A stretch of DNA of 64,000 nt from Paracoccus sp. MBLB3053. GTDB taxonomy: Bacteria > Pseudomonadota > Alphaproteobacteria > Rhodobacterales > Rhodobacteraceae. The translations under genes were made by a program, and so were the position numbers. A model generated the notes under the pieces. That model saw only the letters and a program-made list of their open reading frames with translations, was not told where the DNA came from and made no database searches. The stretch is from assembly GCF_031822435.1 (NCBI RefSeq), contig NZ_JAVQLW010000003.1:186001-250000 (forward strand). The letters are read 5' to 3'. Of this stretch, positions 26,169 through 34,656 are shown in pieces. How positions within the stretch are numbered: the stretch's first letter is position 1; each line of letters starts with the position of its first letter.

Positions 26169-27142
26169 CCATGCTGCTTGAGGCGCGGGGATTGGTCCAG
26201 CGCTACACCACTGCCAAGCCGCTCTTTGGAAAGGCAAGCGAGGTGCGTGCCGTGGACGGCATCGACCTTGCCGTTCGCGAAGGAGAGATCCTGGGCATCG
26301 TGGGCGAAAGCGGATCGGGCAAATCCACCTTGGGTCGGATGCTTTTGGGGCTGGAAACGCCCTTTGCCGGTTCGGTCACCTACCGTGGACAGCCTTTGCC
26401 CGACCCGCATGGCGAGGCCTGGCGCAGGTTGCGCGCCAAGATGCAGCTTATCTTCCAGGACCCGCTTGCCGCGCTGGACCGGCGCATGACCATCGCGCGC
26501 CAGATCGGTGAGCCTCTCGAGATCCACGGCCTCGCCAAGGGTGCCGCCCTGCGCGAACGCGTCGCAACCCTGATGGCGCGGGTCGGGTTGCGGCCCGATC
26601 AGGCGGCGCGCTACCCGCATGAACTTTCAGGCGGTCAGCGTCAACGCGTCGTCATCGCCCGCGCGCTGGCAAGCGGACCGCAGTTTCTGGTCTGCGACGA
26701 ACCGGTTTCGGCACTGGACGTGTCCATTCAGGCCCAGGTGGTCAACCTGCTGCGCGAACTTCAGGAACGCGAGCGGCTCACCATGGTTTTCATCAGCCAT
26801 GACCTCAAGGTCGTCCGCAATATCTGCGATCGGGTCGCGGTCATGTATCTGGGCCGTGTCGTCGAGGAAGCTCCGGCGGACAGGATCTTTTCCGACCCGC
26901 GCCATCCCTATACGCGAGCACTGGTATCCTCGATCCCGAAGGCAGGGCAGGGACTCGAAGGGCGCATCATCCTTTCGGGAGAGCCTCCAAACCCCGCGAA
27001 CCGGCCTTCGGGCTGCGCCTTTCATCCCCGTTGCCCAATGGCCGATGCGGCCTGTGCCGCGACGCAGCCGACGCTGTTGCGCCATGACGGTCGGATGGCC
27101 GCCTGCCTGAAGCTGGGCCAAAGCCTGCAACCCGCCGCCTGA
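26165..27142 (+). CDS. Peptide-type ABC importer ATPase, DppF-like
   Basis: 325 residues. Walker A GESGSGKST, Q-loop IFQDPLAALDRRM, signature LSGGQRQR, Walker B FLVCDEPVSALD and H-loop FISHDLKVV are intact; the C-terminal tail has the matching cysteines (GCAFHPRCPMADAAC). Partner of the preceding DppD-like subunit in a heterodimeric motor. The frame is open from 26024, but the ATG at 26165 overlaps the upstream stop as ATGA and starts right at the conserved N terminus, so it is chosen. Confidence 0.94.
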   Translation: MTMLLEARGLVQRYTTAKPLFGKASEVRAVDGIDLAVREGEILGIVGESGSGKSTLGRMLLGLETPFAGSVTYRGQPLPDPHGEAWRRLRAKMQLIFQDPLAALDRRMTIARQIGEPLEIHGLAKGAALRERVATLMARVGLRPDQAARYPHELSGGQRQRVVIARALASGPQFLVCDEPVSALDVSIQAQVVNLLRELQERERLTMVFISHDLKVVRNICDRVAVMYLGRVVEEAPADRIFSDPRHPYTRALVSSIPKAGQGLEGRIILSGEPPNPANRPSGCAFHPRCPMADAACAATQPTLLRHDGRMAACLKLGQSLQPAA

Positions 27143-27150
27143 GGTTGAAC

Positions 27151-28080
27151 ATGATCCGTTTCCTATCCGCCAAGCTTTTGCGGGCATTCCTGACGATCCT
27201 TCTGGTCGTGACCTTCGCCTTTGTCGTTCTGCGCCTGTCCGGCGACCCCGCACAGGTTCTGCTTGGGCCGGATGCGCCACAGGATGCCGTCGACGCCTTC
27301 CGTGCGCGCTGGGGGCTGAACGACCCGCTTTGGCAGCAATATCTGGCCTATCTGAAGCAGATCCTGAGCTTCGATTTCGGTGTTTCGATGCGCGACCAGT
27401 CGCCCGCTATCAATCTGGTGATGGAGCGCATTCCGGCGACGCTTGCGCTGACATTGCCTGCGCTGTTCCTGAAGCTGGCCATCGGCATCCCTGCCGGCGT
27501 CTATGCGGCGTTGCACCGTCAATCGGTCGCTGATCGGGGCGTGATCATGATGTCGATCTTTGGTTTCACGATCCCGTCCTTCGTGCTGGGCCTTGTGCTG
27601 GTGCTGATCTTTGCGGTCAAGCTCGACTGGCTGCCTTCGGGGGGGCAGGACAGCTGGCGTCATGCCATCCTGCCGATTGCCACGTTGTCGATCGGCGGGA
27701 TCGGCATTCTGGCGCGGTTCTCGCGTTCGGCGATGATCGAGGTGCTGGGTCAGCCCTATATCCGCACCGCAATGGCCAAGGGTCTGCCCTGGCGCGATGT
27801 GGTCTGGCGTCATGCCCTGCCAAATGCCGCCGTCCCGATTGTCACGTTGATCGGCTTCATGGTCGGTTCCCTGATCGCCGGGGCCGTGGTGGTCGAAAGC
27901 ATTTTCTCGTGGCCGGGCGTCGGGCGGCTAATCGTGGTTTCGGTCGCGAACCGCGACCTTGCCGTGGTGCAATGCCTGCTGCTGGTCATTGCCGCCTCGA
28001 TGGTGGTCGCGAACCTGCTCGTGGACTTCGCATACGGCCTGCTTGACCCGAGGCTGCGCGCGAAATCCGCCGCTCACTGA
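27151..28080 (+). CDS. ABC importer permease, DppB-like
   Basis: 309 residues with six predicted spans; the N-terminal TFAFVVLRLSGDPAQVLLGP and the cytoplasmic coupling-helix region RTAMAKGLPWRDVVWRHALP (an EAA-like loop) are typical of DppB/OppB. A TTG two codons earlier is in frame, but the ATG at 27151 has GAGG upstream and fits the family N terminus. It forms the membrane channel with the DppC-like subunit. Confidence 0.94.
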   Translation: MIRFLSAKLLRAFLTILLVVTFAFVVLRLSGDPAQVLLGPDAPQDAVDAFRARWGLNDPLWQQYLAYLKQILSFDFGVSMRDQSPAINLVMERIPATLALTLPALFLKLAIGIPAGVYAALHRQSVADRGVIMMSIFGFTIPSFVLGLVLVLIFAVKLDWLPSGGQDSWRHAILPIATLSIGGIGILARFSRSAMIEVLGQPYIRTAMAKGLPWRDVVWRHALPNAAVPIVTLIGFMVGSLIAGAVVVESIFSWPGVGRLIVVSVANRDLAVVQCLLLVIAASMVVANLLVDFAYGLLDPRLRAKSAAH

Positions 28081-28090
28081 AGGACCGAAG

Positions 28091-28951
28091 ATGAGCTCCG
28101 CCACAACCATGCCTGCGCCCCGCATCCTGACCCGCATTCGGCTGAAATTGCCCGTTCTGGTCTTCCTGTCATTGATCTGGCTCGGGTTGATGGTGCTGAC
28201 GGCCATCTTTGCCGACCTGATCCGGCCCTATGACATCACCCGCATGGATCTGATTGCGCGTCTCGCGCCGATGGGAACACCCGGCCATCTGCTGGGCACG
28301 GACGAGCTGGGAAGGGATGTGCTTTCCCGACTGATCCAGTCGATCCGTGTCTCGCTGATCATCGCCTTCGGCGCGACGATCCTGTCGGCGCTCTTCGGCA
28401 CGACACTGGGTTTTCTGGCCGCGCAGTTTCGGGGCTGGGTCGAACATCTGGTCATGGCCCTGGCAGATTTCCAGGCCGCGCTGCCCTTCATGATCATGTC
28501 ACTGGCAGTTCTCGCCTTTTTCGGGTCGTCGATGGTTCTGCTGGTCTGTCTGATGGGGTTCTACGGCTGGGAACGCTATGCCCGCATCGCGCGCGGGCTT
28601 GCGATCTCGGCCTCAGCGCAGGGCTATGCGGCGGCGGTGGTCCAGCTTGGCGCGACGCCCCGACGGGTCTACCTGAACCATATCCTGCCGAATGTCGCGT
28701 CCACCCTGATCGTGTCGATGACGTTGACATTCCCCGAGATCATCTTGATGGAATCGGGCCTGAGCTTTCTGGGGTTGGGGGTCCAGCCGCCGCAGACCTC
28801 ACTGGGCAATATGGTTGGGTTCGGCCGCGAATACCTGACGCGTGCGCCCTGGATCATGCTCGCGCCTTCGATCGTCATCGTGCTGACCACGCTCAGCATC
28901 TCGCTTCTGGGTGATTGGTTGCGCGATCACCTCGACCCCACCATTCGCTAA
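28091..28951 (+). CDS. ABC importer permease, DppC-like
   Basis: 286 residues with an N-terminal extension and six spans; GTDELGRDVLSRLIQSIRVS is the standard DppC/OppC motif following the first periplasmic loop, and the EAA-like loop reads GYAAAVVQLGATPRRVYLNH. AAGGA lies before the ATG at 28091; the longer open frame from 27959 overlaps the upstream permease and is not used. The stop is 13 bases before the phosphodiesterase gene, supporting one transcript. Confidence 0.94.
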   Translation: MSSATTMPAPRILTRIRLKLPVLVFLSLIWLGLMVLTAIFADLIRPYDITRMDLIARLAPMGTPGHLLGTDELGRDVLSRLIQSIRVSLIIAFGATILSALFGTTLGFLAAQFRGWVEHLVMALADFQAALPFMIMSLAVLAFFGSSMVLLVCLMGFYGWERYARIARGLAISASAQGYAAAVVQLGATPRRVYLNHILPNVASTLIVSMTLTFPEIILMESGLSFLGLGVQPPQTSLGNMVGFGREYLTRAPWIMLAPSIVIVLTTLSISLLGDWLRDHLDPTIR

Positions 28952-28964
28952 GGGAATTCCGAAC

Positions 28965-29723
28965 ATGGTCAAGATCATGGCGCATCGCGGCGCCCGCAAC
29001 CTTTGGGCCGAGAACTCGGCATTGGGTTTCCGCGAAACCGCAAGGCGTGGTTTCGAGGCGGTCGAATTCGACCTGCACCTTTCCGATGCGGGCGAACTTC
29101 TGGTGATCCACGACGCGACGCTGGAACGAACGACGGACGGCGCGGGCCCGGTGCGCGCGCTAAGGCCCGATGAACGCAAAGCGCTGCGGTTGCGGGATGA
29201 GGATGGGGCACTGATCGACGAGGGTGTGCCAAGCTTCGACGAGGTGCTGGATATCCTGGAACCGCATCCCGTCGCCCTTTACGTCGAGCTGAAAGCCGAC
29301 ATCGAAGGCCAGCCCTATCCGGGAATGGTCGGTCTGGTGGCTGAAACATTGCGCAGACGTGGGCTCGAAAGCCGCTCGGTCCTGCACAGCTTCGACATCT
29401 CGGTCGTGCACGAGATCCGGGATGTTGCGCCCGACTTCGGTCGGCTCATCTCGGTCAATCTCGAATGGGCAGAACGTCAGGGCGGCATCGCCGCGCTGCT
29501 GCGCGAGGTCGAAGGGCTGGTCGATGTCGTGGGCATCCACCATGAGCTTTACGAAGCCGAGTTCGAACAGATCCGCAGGCTGCGTCCCGTCGAGGCCACC
29601 TCGGTCTGGACGGTGAATGAGCCGGAACTGATCCGGCGCTGGATCGCGCGCGGTCCCGGATTTGTCGTCTCGGACAATCCGGTTCTCGTGCGTGAACTTA
29701 TGGCCGAAAGCTGCCCGGCATGA
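28965..29723 (+). CDS. Glycerophosphodiester phosphodiesterase
   Basis: 252 residues, GDPD family of TIM-barrel enzymes. Catalytic and metal residues are visible: His7-Arg8 in AHRGARNLWAENS, Glu34 and Asp36 in EAVEFDLHLS, His49 in VIHDATLERTTDG. No signal peptide, so it acts in the cytoplasm on an imported phosphodiester, yielding an alcohol and a phosphomonoester such as glycerol 3-phosphate. The tail SVWTVNEPELIRRWIARG is family typical. It overlaps the following HAD phosphatase gene by four bases, so the two steps are coupled in expression. The association with a family-5 ABC importer is the main clue to the operon's job. Confidence 0.94.
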   Translation: MVKIMAHRGARNLWAENSALGFRETARRGFEAVEFDLHLSDAGELLVIHDATLERTTDGAGPVRALRPDERKALRLRDEDGALIDEGVPSFDEVLDILEPHPVALYVELKADIEGQPYPGMVGLVAETLRRRGLESRSVLHSFDISVVHEIRDVAPDFGRLISVNLEWAERQGGIAALLREVEGLVDVVGIHHELYEAEFEQIRRLRPVEATSVWTVNEPELIRRWIARGPGFVVSDNPVLVRELMAESCPA

Positions 29724-30400
29724 CCTACAAGGCGATCCTGTTCGACTGCGACGGTGTGCTTCTGGACAGCGAGCCCCTTGGATGCGAGGCGCTGGCCCAG
29801 GCGATCAGCGCAGCGGGTGTTCCCTTGACCCGCGCCGAGGCGGCACAGATTTTCTCGGGCAACGGTGCCGATCAAAGTCGGGCATGGATGTCGGATGCCG
29901 GGCTCGACGCGAAAGCCGTCTTTGCCGAGGCCGACCGCATCCTGTTTCGCATGTTCGACGCGAATGTCCCGCATGTGCCCGGGATCGAGCCCGTCCTTTG
30001 GGACTTTGACGTGGCCATGGCGGTCTGCTCGAATTCCAGCATTGTCCGGCTGGAAAAATCGATCATGCGCACGCCGCTTGCGATGCGATTTGCCGGTCAA
30101 GTCTATTCTGCCGAGCAGGTTGCATTGGCGAAGCCTGCACCCGATCTTGCGCTTTTCGCCGCAAACCGGCTGGGCGTCGCGCCTGAAGAGGCGATCTTCA
30201 TCGACGACAACATCCACGGTATCCGCTGCGCCCGTGACGCGGGATGCCTTGCCGTGGGCTTCGTCGGACCTTCGGAGCATCGCCCTGGCCATGCCGAGCG
30301 CCTGCTGGAAGCGGGTGCCGATCATCTGGTTCACGGCATGGCCGAATTTCACGACCTGCTGAACGACCTTTCCCTGCCCCTTTTCGAAAGAACAGCCTGA
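29720..30400 (+). CDS. HAD-family phosphatase, beta-phosphoglucomutase-like
   Basis: 226 residues. The nucleophile motif FDCDGVLLDSEP has Asp9 and Asp11, a helical cap follows, then the Ser motif (AVCSNSS), the lysine motif (LAKPAPDLALF) and the acidic motif (FIDDNIHG). This is the HAD-IA subfamily of sugar phosphatases and mutases. It is translated from an ATGA overlap with the phosphodiesterase gene. The likely role is removing phosphate from the monoester released by that enzyme, by analogy with sugar-phosphodiester catabolic operons. It could instead be a phosphomutase. Confidence 0.9.
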   Translation: MTYKAILFDCDGVLLDSEPLGCEALAQAISAAGVPLTRAEAAQIFSGNGADQSRAWMSDAGLDAKAVFAEADRILFRMFDANVPHVPGIEPVLWDFDVAMAVCSNSSIVRLEKSIMRTPLAMRFAGQVYSAEQVALAKPAPDLALFAANRLGVAPEEAIFIDDNIHGIRCARDAGCLAVGFVGPSEHRPGHAERLLEAGADHLVHGMAEFHDLLNDLSLPLFERTA

Positions 30401-30402
30401 TC

Positions 30403-31227
30403 ATGAGCGATCTTCCCCTGCTGGGCGTTGCCCTGCCGACCAAAGAGCTAGAACATTTCCGCGATTTCATCCTTTCCGATGATCGCGATCTGGAACTTCA
30501 GGATTTCTTCGACGCGGATCTGTTGAACGGCGACTGGAAAGCTGTTGCGGATCGGGCCAAGGGCCTTCTGGCCGGCTATGCGGGCCGTCTGGGTATCCAT
30601 GGGCCGTTCTGGGGGCTGAACATCGCCAGCCCCGATACGGACCTGCGCGCGATCATGACCCGAAAGTTTCTTCAGGGCCTCGAAGTCTGCGAATATCTGG
30701 GTGCGACCCAGATGGTGATCCATTCGCCCTACACCACCTGGGATTTCAACAATCTGGACAATTTCACCGGACGCTCGGCTTACGATCGCGTCACCGAGAA
30801 TTGTCACCTGACCATGGCGCCCGTGGTGCGCCGCGCCGAAGATATCGGCGTCACCATGGTCATCGAGAACATAGAAGACAAGGACCCCGACATCCGTCGC
30901 ATCCTGGCCGACAGTTTCGACAGTCCCGCCATGGCGGTGTCGATTGATACCGGCCATGCCCATTACGCCCATGGCTCGACCGGCGCGCCTCCGGTTGATT
31001 TCTACGTCCGTCGCGCGGGCGAGCGCCTTCAGCATATCCACTTGCAGGATGCCGATGGTCATGCCGACCGCCACTGGGCCGTCGGGGAAGGGTCGGTCAA
31101 CTGGTATGCCGTCTTTCGCGCTCTTGGAGAATTGACGATCAAGCCCAGGCTGATCCTTGAATTGCGTGACAAGGCTGGCGTCCTGCCCTCGGTTGCCTGG
31201 TTGAACCGCATGGGACTGGCGCGCTAG
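30403..31227 (+). CDS. Sugar-phosphate isomerase/epimerase family TIM-barrel protein
   Basis: 274 residues, AP-endonuclease-2/xylose-isomerase-like TIM barrel. Candidate metal ligands lie on the expected strands: HGPFWG, QMVIHSPY, VIENIEDKD, SIDTGHAHY, HIHLQDADG and a late Glu in LILELRD. Members isomerise or epimerise sugars and inositols. It starts one base after the HAD gene stop (TGATC-ATG spacing), ends the operon, and converges on livF. It probably acts on the sugar or polyol freed from the imported phosphodiester. Confidence 0.88.
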   Translation: MSDLPLLGVALPTKELEHFRDFILSDDRDLELQDFFDADLLNGDWKAVADRAKGLLAGYAGRLGIHGPFWGLNIASPDTDLRAIMTRKFLQGLEVCEYLGATQMVIHSPYTTWDFNNLDNFTGRSAYDRVTENCHLTMAPVVRRAEDIGVTMVIENIEDKDPDIRRILADSFDSPAMAVSIDTGHAHYAHGSTGAPPVDFYVRRAGERLQHIHLQDADGHADRHWAVGEGSVNWYAVFRALGELTIKPRLILELRDKAGVLPSVAWLNRMGLAR

Positions 31228-31239
31228 TTCCTGACCTGT

Positions 31240-31935
31240 TCAGACATGCAGGAAACGCGTCTTGACGTCCGGGCTCCGCAAGAGTTCGGGCGTCGAGCCG
31301 GACCAGACGACCTTGCCTTTCTCGATGACGACATGACGGTCAGCAATGCGGGCGAGCGCGTCGACATTCTTGTCGATGATAAGGATGGCCTCGCCCTCGT
31401 CCTTGAGATGGCGCAGGCATGCCCAGATTTCGTCACGGATCAGTGGCGCCAGTCCCTCGGTCGCCTCGTCTAGGACCATCAGGGCAGGATTGGTCATCAG
31501 CGCCCGGCCGATCGCCAGCATCTGCTGTTCACCGCCCGACAACTGATCGCCCATATTGCGCCGCCGTTCGCGCAAGCGCGGGAACAGGCCATAGATCCGT
31601 TCAAGCGTCCATCCGGCCTTTCCACGTGTTCGGGCCGTGGCGATCAGGTTTTCTTCGACGGTCAGCGGCGCGAAGACCTGCCGACCTTCCGGCACAAGCC
31701 CAAGACCTGCCCGCGCGATGAGGTGGGGCTCGGCCCCCGTCAGGTCTCGCCCGTCCACGCTGACGCGCCCCGCACGCGGCCGCAGCAGCCCGAAGATCGC
31801 ACGAACCGTCGTCGTCTTGCCCATGCCATTGCGGCCGAGCAGAGTAACGACTTCACCTCGACCGACCTCGAGGTCGATCCCGAAGAGCACCCGACTGTCG
31901 CCATAAGCGGCCTGCAACCCATCGACCTTCAGCAT
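31240..31935 (-). CDS. livF: Branched-chain amino acid-type ABC ATPase LivF
   Basis: 231 residues. Walker A GRNGMGKTTT, Q-loop region LVPEGRQVFAPLTVEENL, signature LSGGEQQ and Walker B LMVLDEATEG, the LivF pattern (PEGR after the Q-loop). The start ATG shares one base with the livG stop. It is the last gene of the leftward liv operon; the family handles leucine/isoleucine/valine, but also amides, urea and aromatic acids, so the substrate here is open. Confidence 0.95.
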   Translation of the reverse strand: MLKVDGLQAAYGDSRVLFGIDLEVGRGEVVTLLGRNGMGKTTTVRAIFGLLRPRAGRVSVDGRDLTGAEPHLIARAGLGLVPEGRQVFAPLTVEENLIATARTRGKAGWTLERIYGLFPRLRERRRNMGDQLSGGEQQMLAIGRALMTNPALMVLDEATEGLAPLIRDEIWACLRHLKDEGEAILIIDKNVDALARIADRHVVIEKGKVVWSGSTPELLRSPDVKTRFLHV

Positions 31936-32690
31936 CAGCCGGCCTCCTCCTCTCCCAGGTAGGCGGCGCGGACCTTCGGATCGGCGCGCATTTCAGCTGG
32001 GCTTCCGCTGGCAAGAATGCTGCCATAGACCAGCACCGATACCCGATCAGCCAACGCAAAAACCGCCTCCATGTCATGTTCGATCAAAACCATGGTCAAC
32101 CTGCCCTTCAACCCGGCAAGCAGGCCAATCAACTGGTCTGCTTCTTCGAGCCCCGTGCCTGCCAATGGTTCATCAAGCAGCAAGAGCCGGGGGCGGGTCG
32201 CCAGGGCCACGGCGATCTCGAGTTGCCGCTTTTCGCCATGGCTGAGCGCCGAAGCCGGTCGATCGGCACGATCAGCAAGGCCGACATCCTGAAGATGCTG
32301 CATGGCCTCGTCATTCCGCGCCGCCTCCGAAGCCGCGGCGCGGAAGAAGCGGAACGATGATCCGTTCCGCGCCTGCACCGCCAGCGCAACATTTTCCTTC
32401 ACGCTGAAGCCAGGCAGAAGCGTGGTGATCTGGAAGGACCGCGCCAACCCCTTGCGGACGCGCGCCGCCATGTCGAGCCGGGTGATATCCTCGCCGCCAT
32501 AAAGAATACGACCGGAATCCGGCCGGACCTGTCCGGAAAGCTGAGCGATCAGGGTCGTCTTGCCCGCCCCGTTCGGCCCAATCACGGCATGGACCTCACC
32601 TTCGGTTACGGTCATCGAGACTGCATCAGTGACTTTCAGCGCGCCGTAGTTCTTGCTCAGCGTGTCAACCTGCAACAGCGTCCTGGTCAT
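31935..32690 (-). CDS. livG: Branched-chain amino acid-type ABC ATPase LivG
   Basis: 251 residues. Walker A GPNGAGKTTL, the LivG-type FQITTLLPGFSVKENV, signature LSHGEKRQLE and Walker B LLLLDEPLAGTG are present. The frame is open 34 codons further up, but the ATG at 32690 overlaps the livM stop as ATGA and begins the conserved N terminus. Partner of LivF in the heterodimeric motor. Confidence 0.95.
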   Translation of the reverse strand: MTRTLLQVDTLSKNYGALKVTDAVSMTVTEGEVHAVIGPNGAGKTTLIAQLSGQVRPDSGRILYGGEDITRLDMAARVRKGLARSFQITTLLPGFSVKENVALAVQARNGSSFRFFRAAASEAARNDEAMQHLQDVGLADRADRPASALSHGEKRQLEIAVALATRPRLLLLDEPLAGTGLEEADQLIGLLAGLKGRLTMVLIEHDMEAVFALADRVSVLVYGSILASGSPAEMRADPKVRAAYLGEEEAG

Positions 32691-33679
32691 TTGCTGTCCC
32701 GCATCAGCCCGAGCCGTCGCAACAGCCCGGAGATCCCGCCGGGTGAAAACAGCGCGATCAGAACCAGCACCATGCCAAAGCCAAGCCGCCAATGTTCGGA
32801 GTAGCTCGCGAATGCCTCTTCCAATGCGATCGTCGCAAGGGCGCCTGCCAGCGCCCCGGTCAGGCTGCCGATCCCGCCAAGGACGACCATGACGATAAGT
32901 TCACCCGAGCGATGCCAGCTCATATAGGCGGGGGAGACATAGGCGGCCTGGTTTGCCAGCATGACGCCAGCGACTGCGCAGATACATGCGGCTATGACAT
33001 AGGCTGTCAGCTGGTAGGGAAAGGGGCGATAGCCGATCGCCTCCATCCTGAGCGCACTTTCACGGGTACCCGACAGCACCCGGCCAAAGCGGGACCGTGC
33101 GATCAGGTAGAGAACTGCATAGGTCGTCACGAGAAGGAACATCGTGACGTAGAATAGTCCGCTGGCCTGCTCGAGCACGGGGCGCCCGAAAAGCGTCGAA
33201 CGTGCTGCAAGTGCGATCCCGTCATCGCCGCCGAGCGCTGAAAATGAAACGAAAAAGAAATAGGCCATCTGCCCGAAGGCAAGCGTGATCATGATGAAAT
33301 AGACGCCTCGAGTGCGCAGTGATATCGCGCCCGTGACCAGCGCAAAGGGTATTGCCGCGCAGATGGCCGCCAGAAGATGTAGTCCCAGGTCAGAGATACC
33401 GGCACGGGACAGGATCGCCACAGCATAGGCGCCAAGGCCGAGATAGGCAGCGTGGCCGAAGGAGACGAGCGCCCCATAGCCAAGGATCAGATCAAGCGAA
33501 AGTGCCGCAATCGCGAAGACAGCCATCCGCGTCGCGATCACGATGAGGAAAGGTTGCCCGACGATATGCGCAAGCGGCGGCACAAGCGCCATCGCGGCCA
33601 GCAGCACGATTGCGACCTTGAGCCGACCGGAGAGGCGGGCGCGAGAGCGGAGCGGGAAAGCCGTCGCCATGCCGTTCAT
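32687..33679 (-). CDS. livM: Branched-chain amino acid-type ABC permease LivM
   Basis: 330 residues, about ten hydrophobic spans; the LSLDLILGYGALVSFGHAAY motif and YFIMITLAFGQMAYFFF are standard for LivM. It overlaps livH upstream and livG downstream by four bases each. A second in-frame ATG three codons later (33670) is an alternative start. Confidence 0.95.
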   Translation of the reverse strand: MNGMATAFPLRSRARLSGRLKVAIVLLAAMALVPPLAHIVGQPFLIVIATRMAVFAIAALSLDLILGYGALVSFGHAAYLGLGAYAVAILSRAGISDLGLHLLAAICAAIPFALVTGAISLRTRGVYFIMITLAFGQMAYFFFVSFSALGGDDGIALAARSTLFGRPVLEQASGLFYVTMFLLVTTYAVLYLIARSRFGRVLSGTRESALRMEAIGYRPFPYQLTAYVIAACICAVAGVMLANQAAYVSPAYMSWHRSGELIVMVVLGGIGSLTGALAGALATIALEEAFASYSEHWRLGFGMVLVLIALFSPGGISGLLRRLGLMRDSK

Positions 33680-34602
33680 CGTGGCGTCGCCGTGCGTCCG
33701 AAAAGACCGGCGGGCCGCCAGAACAACACGGCGGCCATCAGGATGTAGACCAGCATGGGTGCCAACGTCCGCCCGGCCTGGGCGGCCGCGGCGGGTTCCA
33801 TCACCGCCTTGAGAAGGATCGGGCCGAACATCCTGCCCAAAGTATCGACCGTGCCGACGAGAAGGGCCGCGAAGAACGCGCCCTTGACCGAGCCGACGCC
33901 GCCGATGACGATGACGACAAAGGTCAGGATCAGGATGGAATCCCCCATGCCCGGATCTACTGACAGGATGGGGGCGACGATCGCTCCTGCGAAGCCTGCG
34001 AGCATCGCTCCGGCTGCAAAGACCAGCATGAAAAGCCGGTTGATATCCACACCCAGCGCTGCGACCATCTCACGGTTTGCGGCCCCCGCCCGCAAGAGCA
34101 TCCCGATGCGGGTTCGGGTGATGACGAACCAGAGCCCTGCTGCGATCGCAAGCCCTGTCCCGATCACTGCGATGCGGTAGATCGGATAGCGCATCGGTCC
34201 GACAAGTGCGATCGAGCCTGACAATGCCTCGGGCATGGGCACGGAAAGTGGTGCCGAGCCCCAGAAGATCCTGACAAGTTCCGAGAGAACCAGCACCAGC
34301 CCGAAGGTCGCAAGCACCTGGTCAAGATGGGGGCGATCGTAAAGGTGTCGGAAAACCAGCAACTCGAGAACTATTCCGACGCCCAGAGTGACTGGCAGCA
34401 CAAGTGCGAGCGAGAACCAGAAGCTGCCGGTCGAGCCGGTAAGCGCGGCCATCACATAGCCGCCCACCATGTAGAGCACGCCATGCGCGAGATTGATGAA
34501 ATCCATGATGCCGAAGACCAGTGTCAGGCCAGCGGCGACCAAGAACAGCAGGATACCGAACTGTGCTCCGTTGACGAGCTGCAGCAGGAACAGGTTGAAC
34601 AT
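33676..34602 (-). CDS. livH: Branched-chain amino acid-type ABC permease LivH
   Basis: 308 residues, multi-span; the N terminus LQLVNGAQFGILLFLVAAGL and VFGIMDFINLAHGVLYMVG are diagnostic of LivH. It follows the binding-protein gene after a 54-base spacer with a hairpin and overlaps livM by four bases. Confidence 0.95.
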   Translation of the reverse strand: MFNLFLLQLVNGAQFGILLFLVAAGLTLVFGIMDFINLAHGVLYMVGGYVMAALTGSTGSFWFSLALVLPVTLGVGIVLELLVFRHLYDRPHLDQVLATFGLVLVLSELVRIFWGSAPLSVPMPEALSGSIALVGPMRYPIYRIAVIGTGLAIAAGLWFVITRTRIGMLLRAGAANREMVAALGVDINRLFMLVFAAGAMLAGFAGAIVAPILSVDPGMGDSILILTFVVIVIGGVGSVKGAFFAALLVGTVDTLGRMFGPILLKAVMEPAAAAQAGRTLAPMLVYILMAAVLFWRPAGLFGRTATPR

Positions 34603-34614
34603 CTTGGGTCCTCG

Positions 34615-34653
34615 GCCGATCGCGCCGCGCCCGTGGGGCCCGACGCGATCGGC
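34615..34653 (-). other. Intercistronic hairpin between livK and livH
   Basis: GCCGATCGCG (34615-34624) pairs exactly with CGCGATCGGC (34644-34653), with a GC-rich loop. It lies just downstream of the binding-protein gene and has no T tract, so transcript protection or partial termination is more likely than a full stop. Confidence 0.6.
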
Positions 34654-34656
34654 GGC

